This document shows, one piece after another, positions 1 to 8,001 of a DNA stretch of 64,000 nucleotides. The notes beneath the pieces are model-generated. The model was not told the origin of the DNA. It worked only from the letters and a program-made list of their open reading frames with translations, and searched no databases. Location: contig NZ_JH815518.1 in NCBI RefSeq assembly GCF_000297775.1, positions 11,149 to 75,148 on the forward strand, given 5' to 3'. This stretch comes from Sutterella wadsworthensis 2_1_59BFAA. GTDB taxonomy: Bacteria; Pseudomonadota; Gammaproteobacteria; Burkholderiales; Burkholderiaceae_F. The translations under genes were made by a program, and so were the position numbers. How positions within the stretch are numbered: position 1 is the stretch's first letter; every line of letters starts with the position of its first letter.

Positions 1-19
1 ATCCTCCACCACGATCAAG

Positions 20-95
20 GTCCCTATCGTCTAGAGGCCTAGGACACGACCCTTTCACGGTCGGTACCGGGGTTCGAATCCCCGTGGGGACGCCA
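20..95 (+). tRNA. tRNA-Glu (anticodon TTC)
   Basis: The cloverleaf can be folded by eye. The 7-bp acceptor stem pairs GTCCCTA with TGGGGAC (one G-T pair). The anticodon stem CGACC/GGTCG encloses CTTTCAC, giving anticodon TTC for GAA/GAG codons. The T arm has the usual GGTTCGAAT core. The 3' CCA is encoded (93-95). An intrinsic terminator follows at once, so this is the last or only gene of its transcript; anything upstream lies outside the window. Confidence 0.96.
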
Positions 96-100
96 GTTTC

Positions 101-140
101 AAAGCCCGTCAGGTTAGCGCCTGTCGGGCTTTTGGCTTTT
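101..140 (+). terminator. Rho-independent terminator after tRNA-Glu
   Basis: Stem AAAGCCCG/CGGGCTTT, extended inside by CAGG/CCTG after a T-T mismatch, followed by a T-rich run. It starts 5 bases after the tRNA CCA. Confidence 0.85.
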
Positions 141-165
141 ATGTGCGGTGCTGTCCGCACGAACA

Positions 166-199
166 TAAAAAAAGCGCCGGCATGCTTGTCCGGCGCTTT
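166..199 (-). terminator. Rho-independent terminator of hpf
   Basis: Stem AAAGCGCCGG/CCGGCGCTTT with an A run on the plus strand at 167-173, which reads as a T tract on the minus strand. It lies about 45 bases past the hpf stop codon. Confidence 0.85.
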
Positions 200-244
200 C
201 GGGGACCCCGTCCGACCATTCAGGTACGGACGTAGGTCATTCCA

Positions 245-550
245 TTAGTGATTGCGGCGCTTTTCGGCCTCTTCCTTAACCGAGCGGCGAACCGTGTCAA
301 ACGCTTCGTTGAGCGCTGCCATCACATCCATGTTCGTGCGGTTCACGATGAGTTCCTGACCCGATGCCATCAGGTCGATGCGAATCGTGAAGGCGCCCAT
401 GGTCTGGTGACCTTCCTGGCTGACGGTCACTTTGCAGGCACCGAGCTGGTTGTCGAAGCGACGGAGCGCTTCAACCTTTTCGGTCACCGCAGTTTCGACA
501 GCGGGCGAACGATTGATGCCGTGGAAGACGATCTGCAGAGATTGGGGCAT
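245..550 (-). CDS. hpf: Ribosome hibernation promoting factor, short form
   Basis: 101-residue protein of the HPF/YfiA family. It binds the 30S decoding region in slow-growing cells and promotes ribosome dimers (established for the family). The N-terminus reads MPQSLQIVFHGINRS, a typical family start, and the length fits short HPF without the C-terminal dimerisation domain. The frame stays open 56 codons upstream, but this ATG has a purine-rich AGAGAGG site and begins the conserved domain. In many proteobacteria hpf sits by rpoN and ptsN; here it stands alone, bounded by its own terminator. Confidence 0.9.
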   Translation of the reverse strand: MPQSLQIVFHGINRSPAVETAVTEKVEALRRFDNQLGACKVTVSQEGHQTMGAFTIRIDLMASGQELIVNRTNMDVMAALNEAFDTVRRSVKEEAEKRRNH

Positions 551-774
551 ATAACACCTCTCTTTTTGTTGTGGCTTTTTGATGGGACAACGCTCTTGTC
601 CGTACTCCAAGTCTATATCCAATCCTTGCGCTTTGCACAAATTCCACTGGTTATCACTTAGAATGTGGCGATACGCTGTCGGGCAAGACGCCGCAGTCGT
701 CGCCGGACAGTTAATCACAGCCTGAACCGCTACTCCCGCAAGGAAAGGGAGGCGGCAGGCCCCTTTGAAGAGAT

Positions 775-1452
775 ATGAGCAAAATGGATCGCAAACCTTG
801 GCAGAACAACGGCCCGCATAGGGCTCCCTTTGGTTCCGACCGCCGCGAGGGCGGCCGCAGCGACCGTCGCGAAGGCGGCGAGCGCGGTTTCGGCCGTCGT
901 GAATTCGGTGATCGCCGCGAATTCGGCGGTGAACGCCGCGGTTTTGGTGAACGCCGTGAGTTCGGTGACCGTCGTGAATTCGGCGGCGATCGCGGTGAAC
1001 GTCGTCCGTTCGTGGCCGGCGAGCGTCGTGAGTTCAACGGTGAGCGCCGTGGCTTCGGCGATCGTCGCAAGTCCTTCGGCGGCGGCCAGCGTCGTCGCGA
1101 AGACTTCGGCGTTCGTTCCGGTCCGCGTGCCCGCGCGCTTGAAACCCGCCGCTTCTCCGAGCGCTCCGACTTCGCCAAGAACGCCGTCGTGAAACTTGAC
1201 GCCGACATCGCCGACTACTTCAAGAGCGCCGAGGACGTCAACAAGGCCCTCCGCCTGGTGATCGAGCTCGGCAGGCTTGCCAAGAAGCCCGAGGTCAAGA
1301 CGGAAGCTGAAAAGGTCGAGCAGGCCGAGGCTCCCGCCGTCGCCGCCGAAGAAGCCATGTTCACGGAAGACGTCTTCGAGGACGAGGACGTGGAGGCTGT
1401 CGCCGAAGCTGAGGAAACGGCTGAAGCCAAGTCCGAGGACAAGGCCGAATAA
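775..1452 (+). CDS. Arg/Gly-rich repeat protein with acidic tail, function unknown
   Basis: 225 residues in three parts. Residues about 21-115 are a degenerate repeat built on [DE]RR[EG]FG, strongly basic and probably disordered, with Phe spaced every 5-8 residues. Residues about 134-167 look folded and amphipathic (VVKLDADIADYFKSAEDV and following), resembling the strand-helix-helix of ribbon-helix-helix or BrnA-like proteins. Residues 170-225 are almost all Glu, Ala, Asp and Lys. RGG-like segments often bind RNA, so an RNA-associated or condensate-forming role is possible, but this is inference. A terminator follows and no operon partner is seen. Start ATG 775; a second ATG lies three codons on. 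Confidence 0.75.
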   Translation: MSKMDRKPWQNNGPHRAPFGSDRREGGRSDRREGGERGFGRREFGDRREFGGERRGFGERREFGDRREFGGDRGERRPFVAGERREFNGERRGFGDRRKSFGGGQRRREDFGVRSGPRARALETRRFSERSDFAKNAVVKLDADIADYFKSAEDVNKALRLVIELGRLAKKPEVKTEAEKVEQAEAPAVAAEEAMFTEDVFEDEDVEAVAEAEETAEAKSEDKAE

Positions 1453-1483
1453 GGCTCTCTGACGGGTGACGCAGGTCACTTGA

Positions 1484-1518
1484 AAGCTTCGCTCCCGCAG
1501 GGAAAGCGGAGCTTTTTT
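1484..1518 (+). terminator. Rho-independent terminator after the Arg/Gly-rich gene
   Basis: Ten-pair stem AAGCTTCGCT/AGCGGAGCTT (one G-T pair) followed by six T residues. Confidence 0.85.
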
Positions 1519-1663
1519 CGTCTCTGGCGGATGGTGGTGGTCCACTCCCCTGCCATCGGGAATCTCCCCTAGGCAGGCACGGCCTTTTTAGTTAAACTTT
1601 CAAGGCTCAAAATCCGAAAACCACCCCCGTGCGTGCGCCGGGGCTGCGAGACCGGCCGCTTAC

Positions 1664-3154
1664 ATGAAATACATTCTTGCTCTTGATCAGGGGACCACGA
1701 GTTCCCGCGCCATTCTGCTGAATCACCGCGCCCAGATCGTTTCCCTGGAGCAGCTTGAGTTCCCGCAGCATTATCCGCAGCCCGGCTGGGTCGAGCACGA
1801 CGCCATGGACATCTGGCGCACGCAGCTCGCCTGCGCCCAGAACTGCCTGAGAAAGGCGGGCGTCTCGGCCTCCGAGGTCAGCGCCATCGGCGTGACGAAC
1901 CAGCGCGAGACGGCGGTCGTCTGGGACAGGACGACGGGGCTGCCGATTGCCCCTGCCATCGTCTGGCAGGACCGACGTACGGCTCCCTACTGCACGGAGC
2001 TGCAGAGAAGGGGCTTTGAAGTGCTCGTGCGTGAAAAGACGGGCCTTCGCATCGATCCGTACTTCTCCGCCACCAAGATCCGCTGGATTCTCGACAGGGT
2101 GCCCGGAGCGCGTGCGCGCGCAGAACGCGGCGAACTCGCCTTCGGCACGATCGACACGTGGCTCATCTGGAAGCTCACGGGCGGCCGCGTCTTCGTGACC
2201 GACATCACGAACGCCTCCCGCACGATGCTCTGCAATCTCGAAACCTGCAGGTGGGATGACGAACTTCTCGACATCTTCGGCATTCCCGCCTCGATGCTTC
2301 CCGAAATCGTGCCCAGCTCATGCGTGGTCGGCGAGGCGCTGCCCGAAATGCTCGGCGCCGCGATTCCCGTGGCGGGCATTGCGGGTGACCAGCAGGCCGC
2401 GACCTTCGGTCAGACGTGCTTTGAGGCCGGCTGCGCAAAGAACACCTACGGCACGGGCGGCTTCCTTCTGATGAACGTGGGAAGCGAGCCCCGCATGAGC
2501 CAGCACCGCCTGATCGGCACGGCCGCCTGGCAGCTCTGCTGCGAACGCACGCAGTATGCGCTTGAGGGCTCCGTCTTCATTGCCGGCGCCGTCGTGCAGT
2601 GGCTCAGGGACGGCCTGCAGTTCTTCAATTCCGCCGAGGAGATCGAGTCGCTCGCCAAGAGCGTGCCCGACAACGGCGGCGTCTATCTCGTTCCCGCCTT
2701 CGTGGGGCTCGGCGCCCCGCACTGGGACAGCGAGGCCCGCGGCATGATGATCGGGCTGACGAGAGGTACGACGAAGGCGCACGTCGCGCGCGCCGCGCTT
2801 GAGGGCATCGCCTTCCAGTGTGCGGAGGTGCTTGAGGCGATGCAACTTGATGCAGGGACCGAGCTCAAGGAGCTGCGCGTTGACGGTGGCGCCTCCCGCA
2901 ACAACCTTCTCATGCAGTTTCAGGCGGACATCTCCGGCGTGCCGGTCATTCGTCCCGCCATTACCGAAACGACTGCGCTCGGGGCGGCGTTCCTTGCCGG
3001 CCTTTCGACGGGCGTCTGGGAGTCGTGTGAAGAAATTTCCGCCTTGTGGCGCGTCGACAGGGTGTTCGAGCCCTCGATGACCGCCGACAGGCGAGAGTAT
3101 TTGATGAACCAATGGGCCCGAGCCGTCGGCCGCGCCCGCAACTGGAATAAGTGA
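1664..3154 (+). CDS. glpK: Glycerol kinase
   Basis: 496 residues, the normal family length. It phosphorylates glycerol to sn-glycerol 3-phosphate with ATP in the cytoplasm (FGGY kinase family). The N-terminal phosphate-binding motif DQGTTSSRA is at residues 8-16, and the second ATP-site motif NTYGTGGF is near residue 260. The C-terminal half keeps [10 protein letters not shown] and [13 protein letters not shown]. Start ATG 1664; the ribosome site is weak. glpD begins two bases after the stop, so both steps of glycerol use form one transcript. No glpF or glpR lies beside them. Confidence 0.96.
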   Translation: MKYILALDQGTTSSRAILLNHRAQIVSLEQLEFPQHYPQPGWVEHDAMDIWRTQLACAQNCLRKAGVSASEVSAIGVTNQRETAVVWDRTTGLPIAPAIVWQDRRTAPYCTELQRRGFEVLVREKTGLRIDPYFSATKIRWILDRVPGARARAERGELAFGTIDTWLIWKLTGGRVFVTDITNASRTMLCNLETCRWDDELLDIFGIPASMLPEIVPSSCVVGEALPEMLGAAIPVAGIAGDQQAATFGQTCFEAGCAKNTYGTGGFLLMNVGSEPRMSQHRLIGTAAWQLCCERTQYALEGSVFIAGAVVQWLRDGLQFFNSAEEIESLAKSVPDNGGVYLVPAFVGLGAPHWDSEARGMMIGLTRGTTKAHVARAALEGIAFQCAEVLEAMQLDAGTELKELRVDGGASRNNLLMQFQADISGVPVIRPAITETTALGAAFLAGLSTGVWESCEEISALWRVDRVFEPSMTADRREYLMNQWARAVGRARNWNK

Positions 3155-3156
3155 CC

Positions 3157-4833
3157 ATGGCTGAAGTGAAAACCACCTGCCGCGAGGAACTGCTCGCCAA
3201 ACTTCGTGAAGATCCCGTCTGGGACGTCGTCGTCATCGGCGGCGGCGCCACGGGCGCCGGTATTGCGGTCGACGCCGCCTCCCGCGGCCTCAAGACCGTC
3301 GTGCTGGAGGCCCAGGACTTTTCGTCCGGCACGTCGTCCCGTTCGACGAAGCTGATTCACGGCGGCGTGCGCTACATGAAGAATCCGCGTGACTGGGGGC
3401 TCGTGCGCGAAGCTCTGAAGGAACGCCGCATCCTCATCAAGAATGCTCCGCACCTCGTGCACTCCAAGCCCTTCATCCTGCCCTGCTACAAGAAGGGCGA
3501 GCGCGAGTTCTACACGATCGGCCTCGGCATCTACTCCGCCATGACCTACGGCGGCTACAACATCGGCCACACGTCGAGCCTCTCCCGTGAGGACACCCTC
3601 ATGCGCCTGCCCGGCGTCAAGCCCGAAGGCCTGATGGGGGGCGTGCAGTTCTTCGACGGCCAGTTCGACGACGCGCGTCTTGACGTTGCGCTCATTCGCA
3701 CGGCCTACGAACACGGCGCCGTACCGCTCAACTACATGCCCGTCGTTGGCGTCACCCGTGAAGGCGGCATGATCCGCTCCGTGACCGCGAAGGACAAGGA
3801 AACCGGCGAAGAGTTCGTCATCCGCACGAAGATGGTCTTCAACGCCGCCGGCGCCTGGGTCGATCCGATCCGCCGCATGGTTGATCCGGATGCCTCCACG
3901 CTCGTGCGCGTCTCCCGCGGCTCGCACATCCTGCTCGACAAGTCCTTCATGCCCGGCGACACCGGCATGCTCATCCCGAAGACCCGCGACGGCCGCGTGC
4001 TCTTCGCCATTCCCTGGCACGGCATGCTCCTCGTCGGCACGACCGACGTGGAACAGAAGGAAGCCGACTTCGATCCGAAGGTGAGCGACGCCGAAATCGA
4101 CTTCATGATCGAGACGGCCTCCGGCTATCTTGAAAAGCCGATCACCCGCGCCGACGTCAAGGCCTCCTTCGCCGGCCTGCGTCCGCTCTTCAATCCGCAG
4201 GCCACGGGTTCCGCCGGCTCGACCGCCAAGGTTTCTCGCGAACACGCCGTCATTCCCGAATTCGGCAACATGATCACCGTGACGGGCGGCAAGTGGACGG
4301 CCTACCGCAAGATGGCCGAGCACGCCATGCTCGTCGCCACGCTACGTCACCTCATCCCGCCGCGTCTCTGCGTCACGAAGGATCTGCCGATCTTCTGCGA
4401 TCCCAACTGGGACCATGCTGCTCTTGAGATCGAGGCCGAAGCCGGTGACGCCGCCGACGAAAAGGTCGTTCAGTTCGCCCTCTACGCCCGCGACCACGAG
4501 TTCGCCCGCACGCCCGAGGACGTGCTCTTTCGCCGTCTACGCCTCGGCCAGATGAACGAGGCCCGCACGAACGCCCTGCTGCCCAAGATCGCCGCTGCCT
4601 TCGGCCTGCCCGTCGAGGAATGCTGCTGCGCCGACGAAGCCTGCACCTGTGAAGAAGGCAAGTGCGAATGCGAGAAGGCCGAATGCGAATGCAAGGCCGA
4701 GGTCTGCGAAGCCGAAGTCTGCGAATGCAAGGCTGAGGAAAAGGCCGAGGCTGCGTCCGTTGAAGCCGAAAAGGTGATCGACGTCGAAGTCGTCGAGGAA
4801 AAGCCGGCCGAAGAGGCTGAGCAGAAGAAGTAA
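3157..4833 (+). CDS. glpD: FAD-dependent glycerol-3-phosphate dehydrogenase with Cys-rich acidic tail
   Basis: 558 residues. It oxidises glycerol 3-phosphate to dihydroxyacetone phosphate at the inner membrane and feeds electrons to quinone. The FAD-binding motif VVIGGGATGAG is near the N-terminus, followed by SSGTSSRSTKLIHGG and GGVRYM, typical of GlpD. The enzyme body ends near residue 487. The rest (488-558) is a tail with 12 cysteines in 37 residues, mostly CEC and CKAEVC units, then a Glu/Ala/Lys stretch. E. coli GlpD (501 residues) has no such tail, and it does not resemble the Fe-S region of GlpA. An in-frame GTG at 3151 is possible, but ATG 3157 follows the glpK stop directly and is preferred. 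Confidence 0.93.
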   Translation: MAEVKTTCREELLAKLREDPVWDVVVIGGGATGAGIAVDAASRGLKTVVLEAQDFSSGTSSRSTKLIHGGVRYMKNPRDWGLVREALKERRILIKNAPHLVHSKPFILPCYKKGEREFYTIGLGIYSAMTYGGYNIGHTSSLSREDTLMRLPGVKPEGLMGGVQFFDGQFDDARLDVALIRTAYEHGAVPLNYMPVVGVTREGGMIRSVTAKDKETGEEFVIRTKMVFNAAGAWVDPIRRMVDPDASTLVRVSRGSHILLDKSFMPGDTGMLIPKTRDGRVLFAIPWHGMLLVGTTDVEQKEADFDPKVSDAEIDFMIETASGYLEKPITRADVKASFAGLRPLFNPQATGSAGSTAKVSREHAVIPEFGNMITVTGGKWTAYRKMAEHAMLVATLRHLIPPRLCVTKDLPIFCDPNWDHAALEIEAEAGDAADEKVVQFALYARDHEFARTPEDVLFRRLRLGQMNEARTNALLPKIAAAFGLPVEECCCADEACTCEEGKCECEKAECECKAEVCEAEVCECKAEEKAEAASVEAEKVIDVEVVEEKPAEEAEQKK

Positions 4834-4844
4834 GACCGATGCCT

Positions 4845-4864
4845 GAAGGGCCCCCGGGCCCTTC
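4845..4864. repeat. GC-rich inverted repeat after glpD
   Basis: Perfect 9-base arms GAAGGGCCC/GGGCCCTTC around CC. No T tract follows, so it is a weak candidate for a terminator; it may protect the 3' end of the glpKD message. Nothing else is recognisable from 4865 to the promoter at 4985. Confidence 0.4.
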
Positions 4865-4984
4865 GGCCGCCGGCCTTCGGTGCGGGCGACTCCATGGCGG
4901 AGGCGCCCGTGCCGTTTCTTTTGGCGTGCCGCGCCGTCTCTTGAGGACGGCGGCGGACGGAAATAAAAAAATCGGTCCTTCTTG

Positions 4985-5013
4985 TGGACAAGTAGGGGCG
5001 ATTAGGGTAAAAT
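4985..5013 (+). promoter_or_regulatory. Sigma-70-type promoter for rplM-rpsI
   Basis: -35 TGGACA (4985-4990), 17-base spacer, -10 TAAAAT (5008-5013). Predicted start near 5020, which leaves a 5' leader of about 220 nt before rplM. Confidence 0.7.
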
Positions 5014-5019
5014 CGCGGT

Positions 5020-5242
5020 CCTGACTTTGCTTCACGGATTGCTTACCCCATCTTTTTCCACTGGCGCCGTGATTCACACGCGAAGTTCAGAACGCCATAT
5101 TTCTAGGGCGAACCCAATTTCAGGTTCGCTTTTGTTTTTATTCAGCATCTGCATGTCAGTGCGGGTCCTCAGAAATGATGACGGACCGCGGCGCCATCCG
5201 TTGAGCGCTGCAGCAGCTGCCTTACTTATTAGGTGAAACGCA
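5020..5242 (+). promoter_or_regulatory. Long structured leader of rplM
   Basis: About 220 nt between the predicted start and the rplM ATG. It holds an intrinsic-terminator-like hairpin (5108-5141) and then a second hairpin with arms near 5161-5168 and 5183-5189. L13 operon leaders that bind L13 protein are known in other bacteria; I cannot match this one to a described family by eye. The purine-rich AGGTG ribosome site (5231-5235) is next to the start codon. Confidence 0.5.
5108..5141 (+). terminator. Intrinsic terminator inside the rplM leader (attenuator or sRNA end)
   Basis: Stem GCGAACC/GGTTCGC (5108-5114 and 5123-5129) with an 8-base loop, then a run of nine T residues interrupted once by G. 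It lies between the promoter and rplM, so it should stop part of the transcripts after about 120 nt. Confidence 0.65.
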
Positions 5243-5671
5243 ATGAAGACCTTCTCGGCCAAGCCGCTTGAGGTTAAGCGCGACTGGTTCGTGGTCGATG
5301 CCAGTGACAAGGTGCTCGGCCGTCTTGCCAGCGAAATCGCTCTGCGCCTTCGTGGCAAGCACAAGCCCGAATTCACGCCCCATGTCGACACGGGTGACTT
5401 TATCGTCGTGATCAACGCGGACAAGCTCAAGCTTTCCGCTGAAAAGGACACGAAGAAGACGTACTACCGCCACACGGGCTATCCCGGCGGCATCTACGAA
5501 ACGACGTTCCGCGAAATGCAGGACAAGCACCCGGGCCGCGCTCTGGAAATCGCCGTCAAGGGCATGCTTCCGAAGGGCCCGCTCGGCTACGCCATGATCA
5601 AGAAGCTCAAGATCTACGCCGGCGCCGAACACCCGCACTCCGCCCAGCAACCCAAGGTTCTTGACCTCTAA
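5243..5671 (+). CDS. rplM: 50S ribosomal protein L13
   Basis: 142 residues, exactly the usual length of bacterial L13. Recognisable segments are [18 protein letters not shown] near the N-terminus, [16 protein letters not shown], and [13 protein letters not shown]. An early-assembling 23S rRNA-binding protein. ATG 5243 has AGGTG upstream. rpsI follows after 19 bases, the classic L13-S9 pair. Confidence 0.98.
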   Translation: MKTFSAKPLEVKRDWFVVDASDKVLGRLASEIALRLRGKHKPEFTPHVDTGDFIVVINADKLKLSAEKDTKKTYYRHTGYPGGIYETTFREMQDKHPGRALEIAVKGMLPKGPLGYAMIKKLKIYAGAEHPHSAQQPKVLDL

Positions 5672-5690
5672 TTTCCGAAAGGCTTGAAAG

Positions 5691-6083
5691 ATGATCGGTA
5701 ACTACAACTACGGCACCGGCCGCCGCAAGAGCTCGGTCGCTCGTGTTTTCATCAAGCGCGGCACTGGCAAGATCGTGATCAACGGCCGTCCGCTGGAACA
5801 GTACTTCCACCGTGAAACGGGCCGCATGATCGTCATGCAGCCGCTTCAGCTCACGGAAAACACCGAAACGTTCGACATCATGGTCAACGTTTGCGGTGGT
5901 GGCGAATCCGGCCAGGCCGGCGCCATCCGTCACGGCATCACGCGCGCCCTCGTCGACTACGACGCCGGCCTCAAGAGCGTTCTCTCCAACGCCGGTCTCG
6001 TGACCCGCGACGCTCGTGAAGTCGAACGTAAGAAGGTCGGTCTGCGCAAGGCCCGCCGCGCCAAGCAGTTCTCCAAGCGCTAA
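5691..6083 (+). CDS. rpsI: 30S ribosomal protein S9
   Basis: 130 residues. [14 protein letters not shown] near the start and the basic C-terminal end [17 protein letters not shown] are diagnostic; the last residues KR reach the P-site tRNA in known ribosomes. An AAAGGC-type ribosome site lies 8-13 bases upstream. Co-transcribed with rplM; a terminator follows 56 bases after the stop. Confidence 0.98.
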   Translation: MIGNYNYGTGRRKSSVARVFIKRGTGKIVINGRPLEQYFHRETGRMIVMQPLQLTENTETFDIMVNVCGGGESGQAGAIRHGITRALVDYDAGLKSVLSNAGLVTRDAREVERKKVGLRKARRAKQFSKR

Positions 6084-6139
6084 TCGCTTCGAGTACGGAT
6101 TTGCAGAAGGCTCGTCCTTCTGCGGATCCCGGCAAAAAG

Positions 6140-6173
6140 AAGGTCGCCTGCATCAAGCAGCGCGGCCTTTTTT
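6140..6173 (+). terminator. Rho-independent terminator of rplM-rpsI
   Basis: Eight-pair stem AAGGTCGC/GCGGCCTT (one T-G pair) followed by T residues to 6173. A perfect small hairpin GCAGAAGG/CCTTCTGC without a T tract sits just before it at 6103-6123. Confidence 0.75.
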
Positions 6174-6345
6174 GTCGTCTGCGCGTGCCGAATCTGACGG
6201 CGAGACCCGTCACGAGCGCGCTTTTTCGTGTAGCATAGATGATCGCTTGAACAACGCCGTGAACGGCCTCCGCCCATCGTGGAAGAGAAGCCCCGGCGTC
6301 CCGTCACATTTTTGGAGGGCCGTCCTTTGGACGGCACATACCCCG

Positions 6346-6723
6346 ATGACTGAAAAGATTGAAACGCCTCAGGAAGAAATGCCCGAGCTCATGCCCGATC
6401 CCATCAACTTCACCGACGCCGCCGTCGCGAAGGTCAAGGAGCTGATGGACGAAGAGGGCAATCCCAGCCTCAAGCTGCGCGTGTTCGTTCAGGGCGGCGG
6501 CTGCGCCGGCTTCCAGTACGGCTTTACGTTCGACGAGGTCCAGAACCCCGACGACGCCGTGATGGAAAAGGGCGGTGTGACGCTTCTCATCGATTCCATG
6601 AGCTACCAGTACCTCGTCGGCGCCAAGATCGACTTCAAGGACGACCTGAGCGGCGCTCAGTTCGTCATCGACAATCCCAATGCGGTGACGACCTGCGGCT
6701 GCGGCTCCTCCTTCGGAGTCTGA
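6346..6723 (+). CDS. erpA: Iron-sulfur cluster insertion protein ErpA (A-type carrier)
   Basis: 125 residues. A-type carriers hand Fe-S clusters to target enzymes. The three cluster-ligand cysteines are present: Cys53 in [12 protein letters not shown], and Cys117 and Cys119 in TTCGCGSSF. The frame is open further upstream, but ATG 6346 starts at the normal family N-terminus. The position between rpsI and anmK is a common betaproteobacterial order. A shared terminator separates it from the convergent anmK. Confidence 0.92.
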   Translation: MTEKIETPQEEMPELMPDPINFTDAAVAKVKELMDEEGNPSLKLRVFVQGGGCAGFQYGFTFDEVQNPDDAVMEKGGVTLLIDSMSYQYLVGAKIDFKDDLSGAQFVIDNPNAVTTCGCGSSFGV

Positions 6724-6758
6724 TGCTGGAGGACCGAAGGCCCGACGACACAAAAACA

Positions 6759-6795
6759 AACGGACGACGTTCCATGCGAACGCCGTCCGTTTTTT
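6759..6795. terminator. Bidirectional terminator between erpA and anmK
   Basis: Arms AACGGACG/CGTCCGTT with an inner CGTT/AACG after one mismatch, T run on the plus side (6790-6795) and A-rich flank on the other. It can serve both converging genes. Confidence 0.85.
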
Positions 6796-6817
6796 CATAG
6801 ACCTGCTTCCGTCCTGA

Positions 6818-7921
6818 TCAGCGCGGATAGAGGGCGCCGAGAATTCGCGGTCCCGCCGCCCGCGTGACCGCAGGCAGGTTTCCGGGGAGGCTTGCGAGAA
6901 AGCGCTCCGCCAGCCAGGCGAAGGCAGCCGCCTCCACCTCCATGGGCGGCACGCCCAGAGCTTCGGTCGTGGCCGTGAGGCCGGGGAAATGCGAGGCGAT
7001 GGCCTGCATGAGGGTCTTGTTGTAGACACCGCCGCCGCAGACGTAAAGCTCGGCGGCGTCAGGGGCGAACCGTGCGACGGTGTTCGTGATCGTGCGGGCG
7101 GTCAGTTCGACGAGCGTTCGTGCGACGTCTTCGGGCGGCAGGCTCTCATGGCCGCAAAGGCGGGCGTCGAGCCAGGCGGGCGAGAAGAGCTCCCTGCCCG
7201 TCGACTTCGGAATGGGAAGTGCAAAGTAGGGCTCGCTCAGAAGGTCGTCGAGAAGCGTCGTGCTGACGCGGCCTGAGGCCGCCCACCGGCCGTCCCGGTC
7301 GTAAAGGGCTCCCGTGATGCGCTGCGTCCATGTGTCGATGAGCATGTTGCCCGGACCCGTGTCGCCGCCGAGGATGGTGGGGGACTCGCTGCGAGCGGGC
7401 AGAACGGAGATGTTGGCGATGCCGCCGATGTTGAGGACGACGCGCGGGACGTCTCCCGTGAAGCATTCGGCGTGGAATGCGGGCACGAGCGGCGCTCCCT
7501 CGCCTCCTGCGGCCACGTCGCGGGAGCGCAGGTCCGCAACGACGTCGATGCCCGTGAGCTCTGCGACGAGCGCGGGATGATTGAGCTGCAGCGTGAAGCC
7601 CTTTTGAGGACGATGGCGGATCGTCTGGCCGTGCACGCCGAGTGCGGCGACGTCGGCGGGGGAGAGTCCCGTTCGGGCCAGAAGAAGGCCGGTGGCTTCT
7701 GCATAGTGGCGAGCAAGCGCGACGGAGGCTTCGCCCATGCGCTCGATTTCGTCGGGGCCGGGCAGCGTGAGCGCCGCGAGCGCAGCGCGCAGGTTGGGCG
7801 GAAAGGCGAGCGAGGAGTGCCCGAGACTCCTCATGACACGGCCGTCGAAGGCCATGGCGACGGCGTCCGTGCCGTCAAGGCTGGTGCCGGACATGAGTCC
7901 GATCGTAATGCGTTCGGTCAT
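6818..7921 (-). CDS. anmK: Anhydro-N-acetylmuramic acid kinase
   Basis: 367 residues. It phosphorylates and opens 1,6-anhydro-MurNAc released by lytic transglycosylases, feeding it back as MurNAc-6-P (wall recycling). GLMSGTSLDGTDAVAM at the N-terminus is the family's phosphate loop, followed by GVHGQTIRHRP and NIGGIANISVL, and GGDTGPGNMLIDTW. Start ATG 7921 has AGGGA upstream; a longer frame adds 15 non-conserved residues. A murein endopeptidase gene lies directly upstream on the same strand, so the two may serve wall turnover together, though a terminator-like hairpin lies between. Confidence 0.95.
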   Translation of the reverse strand: MTERITIGLMSGTSLDGTDAVAMAFDGRVMRSLGHSSLAFPPNLRAALAALTLPGPDEIERMGEASVALARHYAEATGLLLARTGLSPADVAALGVHGQTIRHRPQKGFTLQLNHPALVAELTGIDVVADLRSRDVAAGGEGAPLVPAFHAECFTGDVPRVVLNIGGIANISVLPARSESPTILGGDTGPGNMLIDTWTQRITGALYDRDGRWAASGRVSTTLLDDLLSEPYFALPIPKSTGRELFSPAWLDARLCGHESLPPEDVARTLVELTARTITNTVARFAPDAAELYVCGGGVYNKTLMQAIASHFPGLTATTEALGVPPMEVEAAAFAWLAERFLASLPGNLPAVTRAAGPRILGALYPR

Positions 7922-7951
7922 GGTGGTTCCCTGCGGAAATGGCGGACAAGG

Positions 7952-7978
7952 AAAAGCCGACGCCATGGCGCCGGCTTT
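7952..7978 (-). terminator. Terminator between the M23 peptidase gene and anmK
   Basis: Arms AAAGCCG/CGGCTTT with inner CGCC/GGCG. On the minus strand the 3' arm runs into TTTTCC. It should limit read-through into anmK. Confidence 0.65.
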
Positions 7979-8001
7979 CTGATGCCTGCATGGAGAAGGA
8001 A

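Noticed and set aside
730-1545. Long minus-strand frames over the Arg/Gly repeat gene, rich in Ala/Thr or Arg/Ser/Pro
   Set aside because: They mirror the plus-strand repeat and lack a supported start; the plus-strand product has a sensible three-part layout.
5027-5236. A 69-codon open frame in the rplM leader
   Set aside because: It runs through the intrinsic terminator at 5108-5141, has no ribosome site and no familiar sequence.
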